Assembly (NCBI GenBank): GCA_947446625.1
Contig: CANFIE010000087.1
Span: 1-11,375, forward strand
Direction: 5' to 3'
DNA from: Acetobacteraceae bacterium
GTDB taxonomy: Bacteria > Pseudomonadota > Alphaproteobacteria > Acetobacterales > Acetobacteraceae
DNA: 11,375 bases
The notes beneath the pieces are model-generated. The model ran no database searches and was not told the DNA's origin. It worked only from the letters and a program-made list of their open reading frames with translations. Positions 7,382 to 11,375 of the stretch are shown in pieces. The translations under genes and the position numbers were made by a program. Every line of letters starts with the position of its first letter. Position 1 is the first letter of the stretch.

Positions 7382-8506
7382 TCAAGCCGTTCGGACTCGA
7401 AATATCGTCGCCCGCAACCAACCACCCTCGGCCCAGCGCGCCCGCGCCCACAGCAGCGCCACGCCCAGCGGCGCCAGCGCCACATCCAGCAGCAGCGCGT
7501 GCTGCGGCAGGTCGCGCGTCGCGGTGTTCACCCCCCAGGCCAGAAACAGCCCCAGGCAGAACACCGGCAAGCTGTGCCGCCCCACCAGCGCCAGCGCCTG
7601 CATCACCCGGCCCTGCATCCAGCCAGCCTCTCGCGGCAGCAGCGTGGCCACCAGGTAAGCCAGCGCCAGCGCGTGCAGCAGCCGGGTCGGCGCCAGAATC
7701 TCCTTATGCTGCAAGGCCGCCACCGCCAGTGCCGGGCCGGGCAGAAAGCCGTGCTCCACCAGCCGGGCGGCAAAGCCCAGCACCACCACCGCCACCGCGC
7801 CCCAGCGCAGCAGCCGCGGCCAGGGCAGCGCCTGGCCCAGCAGAGCGCAGCGGCCCATCAGCCCGCCCAGCACGTACAGCAGCTGCCAGGCCAGCGGATC
7901 AAAGGCGATGCCTTCATCGCTCAGCCCCGGCGTGGCCAGCCAGCCGAGTTGGGCTGCGGCATAGACCAGCACGCTCGGCACCAGCGCCCAGGCGCCCAGC
8001 CGATGCACCAGCCACAGAAACGGCCCCAGCAGCAGCATGCCCACCACAAAGCCCGGCAGAATGCCCATGTATTCCGGCTGGTACAGCAAGGTCAGCATGC
8101 CCAGCAGCGCGGTCAGCGGTGCATCCACCAGCAGGCACCAGCCGCCGCGTTGCAGCAGGTCGCCATCGCCACCCCGCGCCAGCGCCACCACCAGCACCAT
8201 CAGCGCAAAGCCCAGAAACAGCCGCAGCTGCGTGCCGTAAAGCTTCCAGGCCCGCAGCAGCAAATCCCGCTGCGCGCCCCAATAACCTTCACGCGATGCC
8301 TTCAGCGTGAACACCGAACCCAGCGTCAGGCCCGACAGCAGCATGAACTGCTCGGAACTGTCGCTCAGCCCCCAGGCGGCGTGGATGCCCCAGGCAAACA
8401 CGCTGCCGGTCAGATGCGACAGGAAGATGGAGATCTGCATCCAGCCACGCAGGATATCCAGCCGCGTGTCACGCGCCGGGCGGGCCAGGGGGGTGCTGGT
8501 TTGCAT
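7382..8506 (-). CDS. opgC: OpgC-family membrane acyltransferase
   Basis: This is a 374-residue polytopic membrane protein with about ten hydrophobic segments. The N-terminal signature RDTRLDILRGW (12-22), the histidine in FLSHLTGS (H31) and SSEQFMLLSG (50-59) are those of OpgC proteins. Known members transfer succinyl groups onto periplasmic osmoregulated glucans and belong to the broader acyltransferase-3-like superfamily. No glucan synthesis genes (opgG, opgH) are in this window, so the acceptor could be another envelope glycan. ATG 8506 has GAGGAG 8 bases upstream and comes 11 bp after the doxX-like stop, indicating one transcript driven from upstream of that gene. The last ten or so codons (RATIFRVRTA) already show the lower GC of the neighbouring islet, so the original C-terminus may have been altered. 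Confidence 0.86.
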   Translation of the reverse strand: MQTSTPLARPARDTRLDILRGWMQISIFLSHLTGSVFAWGIHAAWGLSDSSEQFMLLSGLTLGSVFTLKASREGYWGAQRDLLLRAWKLYGTQLRLFLGFALMVLVVALARGGDGDLLQRGGWCLLVDAPLTALLGMLTLLYQPEYMGILPGFVVGMLLLGPFLWLVHRLGAWALVPSVLVYAAAQLGWLATPGLSDEGIAFDPLAWQLLYVLGGLMGRCALLGQALPWPRLLRWGAVAVVVLGFAARLVEHGFLPGPALAVAALQHKEILAPTRLLHALALAYLVATLLPREAGWMQGRVMQALALVGRHSLPVFCLGLFLAWGVNTATRDLPQHALLLDVALAPLGVALLWARARWAEGGWLRATIFRVRTA

Positions 8507-8517
8507 CGGCGTGCTCC

Positions 8518-8934
8518 TCAGCGTTGCAGCAGGCGGGAGGCCAGGGCGCGCAGCTCGGCCCGGTGCGCCAGCACCACCAGCGCGGCCATCACCCAGGTGA
8601 AGCAGGCTTCCTTGAACAGCTGGGCACCATCGCCATAGGTATCAACGCCCAGCGGCGTGAACAGATGGAAGCCTATCGCCCCGGTCATCAGCCCCAGCGC
8701 CATCAGTCCGCCCAGCGGCCGGGTGCGCGGCCACAGCACCAGCGCGGCGGCAATCATCTCCTGCACCGCCACAAACAGCCGGAACGGGCGCTCCGGAATG
8801 CCCGACCAGGCCGAGAGCCGTTCAAACACCAGCGTGGGGCCGGCCAGCTTGTATTGCTCGTACCAAAGAAACTCGTAGCCAATCCACAGCGCGGCCGCCC
8901 AGGCCAACAGCTTCAACATCCGGTCCTGGGTCAT
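8518..8934 (-). CDS. DoxX-like small membrane protein
   Basis: This 138-residue integral membrane protein has four predicted spans at roughly residues 7-25, 52-68, 73-92 and 108-125. The pattern and size are those of the DoxX-like family, which is loosely tied to redox and membrane stress. The sequence includes a conserved-looking aromatic and charged stretch (YEFLWYEQYKLAG) after the first span and an acidic VQEM at the second. ATG 8934 follows GAGGA by 9 bases. The gene heads an operon with opgC, which starts 11 bp after its stop codon. A candidate ECF-type promoter lies 28 bp upstream on the same strand. The assignment is by overall pattern; the biochemical activity of such proteins is mostly unknown. 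Confidence 0.75.
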   Translation of the reverse strand: MTQDRMLKLLAWAAALWIGYEFLWYEQYKLAGPTLVFERLSAWSGIPERPFRLFVAVQEMIAAALVLWPRTRPLGGLMALGLMTGAIGFHLFTPLGVDTYGDGAQLFKEACFTWVMAALVVLAHRAELRALASRLLQR

Positions 8935-8962
8935 CGCGGCGCATCCTCATCATTCGCCCCGG

Positions 8963-8991
8963 TCAGTCCCGCCGCCGCAGCCGGCGTTACA
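8963..8991 (-). promoter_or_regulatory. Candidate ECF sigma promoter of the doxX-opgC operon
   Basis: Read on the minus strand, TGTAAC (8991-8986) is followed after exactly 17 bases by GACTGA (8968-8963). The same two blocks with the same spacing precede the anti-sigma gene at 9681-9709. The -35 block resembles the GTAAC-type element seen for some alphaproteobacterial ECF sigma factors. Transcription would begin about 20 bases before the doxX ATG. It is inferred from the pair of matches. Confidence 0.6.
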
Positions 8992-9061
8992 GCCCCGCGT
9001 TGGATTTTTCCGCCGCACCCCGCATGATGCCGCAACAACCACCAACGAGTCGGCAACCACC

Positions 9062-9676
9062 ATGGCGGGCGAGGATGCGGCAGTGCTGGCCAGGCTGCGC
9101 GCCGGCGACCAGGCGGCGTTCCGCGAGCTGGTGCGCGCCCGGCATGGCGCCCTGCTGCGCCTGGCCGGCACCTTTCTGCGCAACCGCGCCAGCGCCGAGG
9201 AAGTGGTGCAGGACACCTGGCTGGCCGTCATCACCGGGCTGCACAGCTACAGCGGGGAAGCGCCGCTGGCCGCCTGGATCAACGGCATCCTGGCCAACAA
9301 GGCCAAAACCCGGGCGGTGCGCGACGGCCGCATGGTGAACTTCTCCGCCCTGGCCCAGGCCGAAGCCGCGGACGACCCCTTCGAGCCCGAGCGCTTTCTG
9401 GCCGATGGCCACTGGGCCAACCCCATTCGCCCCTGGGCGGCGATGACGCCCGAGCGCGAGGCCGGCGACCGCGAGATGCTGGCCGTGGTGGCGGCGGCGC
9501 TGGAAACCCTGCCCCCGGCCCAGCGCGCCGTGGTGCTGCTGCGCGACGTGGAAGGCATGGACAGCGCCAGCATCTGCGCCACGCTGGAGATTACCGAGGC
9601 CAATCTGCGCGTGCTGCTGCACCGCGCCCGCACCCGGCTGCGCGCCGTGGCCAATAGCGCTGGAAATGCGCCATGA
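9062..9676 (+). CDS. ECF-family RNA polymerase sigma factor
   Basis: This 204-residue group 4 sigma factor would direct core RNA polymerase to stress-type promoters. Region 2 spans about residues 18-92 (FRELVRARHGALLRLA, then AEEVVQDTWLAVI). Region 4 spans about 150-194 (LPPAQRAVVLLRDVEG, then a helix-turn-helix with ITEANLRVLLHRARTRLR). The linker between them is unusually long, about 55 residues, and contains FLADGHWANPIRPW. I recall similar aromatic, Pro-rich linkers in ECF factors paired with short zinc-finger anti-sigmas, though not firmly. ATG 9062 lacks a ribosome binding site. GTG 9083 (Val8) has GAGGA 7 bases upstream and may be the true start, giving 197 residues. The gene is divergent from the doxX-like gene and 52 bp upstream of its presumed anti-sigma gene. 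Confidence 0.9.
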   Translation: MAGEDAAVLARLRAGDQAAFRELVRARHGALLRLAGTFLRNRASAEEVVQDTWLAVITGLHSYSGEAPLAAWINGILANKAKTRAVRDGRMVNFSALAQAEAADDPFEPERFLADGHWANPIRPWAAMTPEREAGDREMLAVVAAALETLPPAQRAVVLLRDVEGMDSASICATLEITEANLRVLLHRARTRLRAVANSAGNAP

Positions 9677-9689
9677 AGGTTGTAACCTT
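9676..9689. repeat. Perfect palindrome AAGGTT-GT-AACCTT at the sigma/anti-sigma junction
   Basis: Two 6-base arms separated by GT begin at the last base of the sigma factor stop codon. The right half overlaps the TGTAAC block of the candidate promoter at 9681-9709. It could be an operator for a second regulator, or it could simply reflect the promoter sequence. It is too short and lacks the T-run of a terminator. Confidence 0.5.
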
Positions 9690-9709
9690 TCCGCCACTCG
9701 CCCGACTGA
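9681..9709 (+). promoter_or_regulatory. Candidate ECF sigma promoter of the anti-sigma gene
   Basis: TGTAAC (9681-9686), 17 bases, then GACTGA (9704-9709) repeats exactly the arrangement found on the other strand at 8991-8963. The -10 side reads CCGACTGAA, near the CGA-type -10 common to ECF sigma factors. The anti-sigma ATG (9729) is 19 bases further on. This would let the sigma factor raise its own inhibitor without a promoter of the same type ahead of its own gene, where I found none. Confidence 0.55.
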
Positions 9710-9728
9710 ACCGCATGGAGCCAACCCC

Positions 9729-9965
9729 ATGCTGACCTGCGAACAGGTTGCCGCCCAGGCCACCGACTACATGGAAGCCACCGCGCCGCTGCCCCGGCGC
9801 CTGGGGATTTGGGCGCATTTGCGCATTTGCCCGAACTGCCGCGAATACCTGCGGCAACTGGCGCAAACCATCGGCCTGCTGCAACGCAGCCCCACCCCGC
9901 CGCCCGATACCGCCACCGAGGATGCGCTGGTGGCGCTGTTCGCGGCGCAGCCGAAGCGGGATTAG
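9729..9965 (+). CDS. Zinc-finger (zf-HC2) anti-sigma factor, soluble, 78 residues
   Basis: This small protein starts MLTCEQVAAQATDYMEA and carries HLRICPNC at residues 30-37, the H-x3-C-x2-C signature of zinc-binding anti-sigma domains. Cys4 is a likely fourth ligand. Such domains bind and hold the partner ECF sigma factor, often releasing it on oxidation or a metal signal. There is no membrane span; after the finger come only a short helix and a Pro/Thr-rich tail, so it should act in the cytosol. ATG 9729 has GGAG (9717-9720) 8 bases upstream. An in-frame ATG at 9666 would overlap the sigma gene and add 21 residues unlike the family. Its position right after the sigma gene supports a sigma/anti-sigma pair; interaction itself is inferred. 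Confidence 0.85.
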   Translation: MLTCEQVAAQATDYMEATAPLPRRLGIWAHLRICPNCREYLRQLAQTIGLLQRSPTPPPDTATEDALVALFAAQPKRD

Positions 9966-10005
9966 CGCCGGTACCGCGCCTGACCATTGGCTAGGCGAGC
10001 GGTGT

Positions 10006-11004
10006 TCAGCCGCTGAGGCGCCGCGCCCATTCCGGCACCAGGGCCTGCTGGCGCAGCGCCAGCGCCTTGCGGATGGGCAAGGGCACCTGCCGCGCTGCCT
10101 TGGCGCGCGGGTAGGGCATTTCCGCAATCGGCTTGCCGGCGGGGTAAAGCGCCGCATGCTCGGCCCAATTCTCGAAGGCCAGGCGGTCGGCATTGTCGAC
10201 GAATGTTTCGGCGGCAACGCCTTCCGCGACAATCAGCGCATGGTCAGCCAACTCAACGTGGAAATAGCTGAAAATCGGCGGCACCTGGCTCTCGCGCACA
10301 ATGCTGCCGCCATTCACCAGGGCGCCGGCATGAATCAACACATTGCCGATGAGCAAGGCGTGGTCGGGCGAAAGCAGCAGGTCGCGGCAGGGCAGGTTTT
10401 CCGCCAGCGCGCCGGCCTTGATGCGAATGGGCAGCACGCGCAGCGGGTCGGCGAAGCGCGTTGCCACGGTCTGCACGCCAAGCCATTCCACCGGTTCGGC
10501 GCGGCCATCGGCGGTGAGGACCATATCGCCGCGCCGCAGGTTTTCCACCGCGGTCCAGCCGCCCGGGGTCTGTATCCGCGTGCCGGCCATGAAGCAGAAG
10601 GTGCCGGTGAATGATGTAACGGCCACATCACCCGACTGCAGGCTGCCGTTGCCGGTGCTGAAGGCGCCGGTGCTGACCTGGTTGGTTATCGTGGAAAAAT
10701 ACAGTTGGAAAACCGATTGCCCATCGGCCGATTGGGCCTCGAATTTCCACAGCCCGGCGCTTGCCGGCCCCCAATACTGTCCCAAGTCCCAAAAGGCGAC
10801 AGTTCCCAGACCAACCGGTGATCCATTCACCTGCACCACTAGGTCCGAATAGGATTGGGCTTCCGGGCTAACCCCAGGCACCGGCACCACAGAGAATGCT
10901 ATTGCGTAATTATTCGTCTGGGTGATGGGATCCATGGTTTCAAAATCGTACCCATTCAATTGAATAGAATTGAACAGCGCCGAAATTGTTACAGTGTCGA
11001 CCAT
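10006..11004 (-). CDS. Hint_2 (hedgehog/intein-like) domain protein with an unassigned N-terminal domain
   Basis: This is a 332-residue protein. From Cys137 the sequence CFMAGTRIQTPGGWTAVENL, then RGDMVLTADG and PVEWLG, is a Hint_2 domain running to about residue 270. SPDHAL (212-217, His215) and DNADRL fit the family. Hint domains can cleave the peptide bond before their first Cys. Here Cys137 follows SFTGTF, so an N-terminal fragment of about 136 residues could be released. That N-terminal part is Thr/Ser/Gly-rich, probably beta-structured (GTVAFWDLGQYWGPASAGLWKF), and is unassigned. No classical signal peptide is seen; family members are often exported by non-classical routes, which remains open here. 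ATG 11004 has AGGA 8 bases upstream. A basic C-terminal tail follows the Hint domain. It converges on the anti-sigma gene with a 40-bp gap. Confidence 0.82.
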   Translation of the reverse strand: MVDTVTISALFNSIQLNGYDFETMDPITQTNNYAIAFSVVPVPGVSPEAQSYSDLVVQVNGSPVGLGTVAFWDLGQYWGPASAGLWKFEAQSADGQSVFQLYFSTITNQVSTGAFSTGNGSLQSGDVAVTSFTGTFCFMAGTRIQTPGGWTAVENLRRGDMVLTADGRAEPVEWLGVQTVATRFADPLRVLPIRIKAGALAENLPCRDLLLSPDHALLIGNVLIHAGALVNGGSIVRESQVPPIFSYFHVELADHALIVAEGVAAETFVDNADRLAFENWAEHAALYPAGKPIAEMPYPRAKAARQVPLPIRKALALRQQALVPEWARRLSG

Positions 11005-11244
11005 ATCACAAATCCTGTCGTATGATTTGTTTTCCAGTGGCCGAAATCATCATTCCATCCGAATGGAAAATCGGCGTAGAGATATCCCAATAATTTAAAA
11101 ATTAATCAACATCTTGGATTTTATCAATTTGTAGCAACATTTTATGAAATTTTACCGCGAGATTTGGATTTATAAATCTTATTTTCCAACTGGATGGCGC
11201 CAATAGGTCATATTTTTATATTATTCTGACTTCGGAATACGGCC
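11005..11244. other. AT-rich intergenic leader with two palindromes
   Basis: These 240 bp have no credible ORF and are far richer in A and T than the surroundings. They form the upstream region of the Hint_2 gene. Two perfect inverted repeats stand out: TTCCAT-ccga-ATGGAA (11053-11068) and GATTTATAAATC (11167-11178). On the minus strand TTGATA followed 17 bases later by TAATTT could be a promoter, but the match is weak. The stretch may hold regulator sites or be recently acquired DNA. Confidence 0.5.
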
Positions 11245-11375
11245 CTACCCGGCCAGCGCCAGCACCCGCCGCATCACCGTCGGCAGCGCCTCAGCCAACC
11301 CGGCCAGGGGCCGCGCCTCAAACCCGGCGGGCGGCTGCAGCCGCGCCACCTCGGCCACCAGCAGCCGCATCTCCA
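11245..11375 (-). CDS. C-terminal end of an unidentified leftward gene, cut by the window edge
   Basis: The minus strand is open from the window end to a TAG at 11247-11245, giving about 43 codons with GC-rich usage typical of the genome. The sequence ends ALPTVMRRVLALAG and includes EMRLLVAEVARLQPPAG. It is helical and Leu/Ala/Arg-rich, without a diagnostic motif, so the family cannot be named. It is transcribed in the same direction as the Hint_2 gene, with the 240-bp AT-rich gap between them. Confidence 0.6.
   Translation of the reverse strand, partial: EMRLLVAEVARLQPPAGFEARPLAGLAEALPTVMRRVLALAG

Noticed and set aside
9966..10014. Possible bidirectional terminator between the anti-sigma and Hint_2 genes
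   Set aside because: Only a 5-bp stem (AGCGG 9998-10002 with CCGCT 10010-10014) and an 8-bp palindrome CGGTACCG were found, with no T-run on either side.
9748..10614. Plus-strand open frame of 288 codons
   Set aside because: It is antisense to the Hint_2 gene and out of frame with the anti-sigma gene; its composition has no domain features.
10615..10638. A further TGTAAC followed by GACTG on the plus strand
   Set aside because: The spacing is shorter by several bases than the 17 of the two good copies, it lies antisense inside the Hint_2 gene, and no rightward gene follows.
11079..11110. Pair of TTAA blocks resembling a CtrA binding site
   Set aside because: The blocks are separated by 3 bases rather than the 7 needed, in a region where such AT words are expected by chance.
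1..11375. CRISPR arrays, tRNA or rRNA genes, insertion sequences, phage genes
   Set aside because: No spaced direct repeats, cloverleaf-like segments, transposase motifs or terminal inverted repeats were seen.

Overview
The window is a chromosomal segment of a GC-rich alphaproteobacterium. The GC-rich codon choice, a CcrM-type GANTC methyltransferase, a Hint_2-domain protein and the gene repertoire point to Rhodospirillales, perhaps Acetobacteraceae. The placement is an inference from gene content, since no rRNA or other marker is present. Nearly all of it is coding, apart from two AT-rich patches (about 6880-7380 and 11005-11240).

Left part (1-6878): a large AsmA/YhdP-like (DUF3971) envelope protein runs leftward and off the window edge. 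Head-to-head with it, only 17 bp away, starts a rightward row: glnE (glutamine synthetase adenylyltransferase/adenylyl-removing enzyme), a Bcp-type peroxiredoxin overlapping glnE by ATGA, a 57-residue single-span membrane peptide, and ccrM (cell-cycle adenine methyltransferase). The ccrM leader carries three GANTC sites within 49 bp, one of them in the loop of a hairpin, which suggests methylation-sensitive autoregulation.

Middle (6875-7330): an unrecognised, low-GC leftward gene sits tail-to-tail with ccrM, and the two stop codons overlap. It looks like a transferred islet.

Right-middle (7382-9965): a leftward pair, a DoxX-like membrane protein followed by an OpgC-type acyltransferase, is divergent from an ECF sigma factor gene and a small zinc-finger (zf-HC2) anti-sigma gene. 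The same two-block sequence, TGTAAC-N17-GACTGA with identical spacing, lies upstream of doxX (minus strand) and upstream of the anti-sigma gene (plus strand). This is the best candidate in the window for an undescribed regulatory unit: an ECF sigma factor/ZAS pair that would control an envelope-modification operon and its own inhibitor.

Right end (10006-11375): a leftward Hint_2 (hedgehog/intein-like) protein with a distinct N-terminal domain and a long AT-rich leader, then the last 42 or so codons of another leftward gene cut by the window edge.
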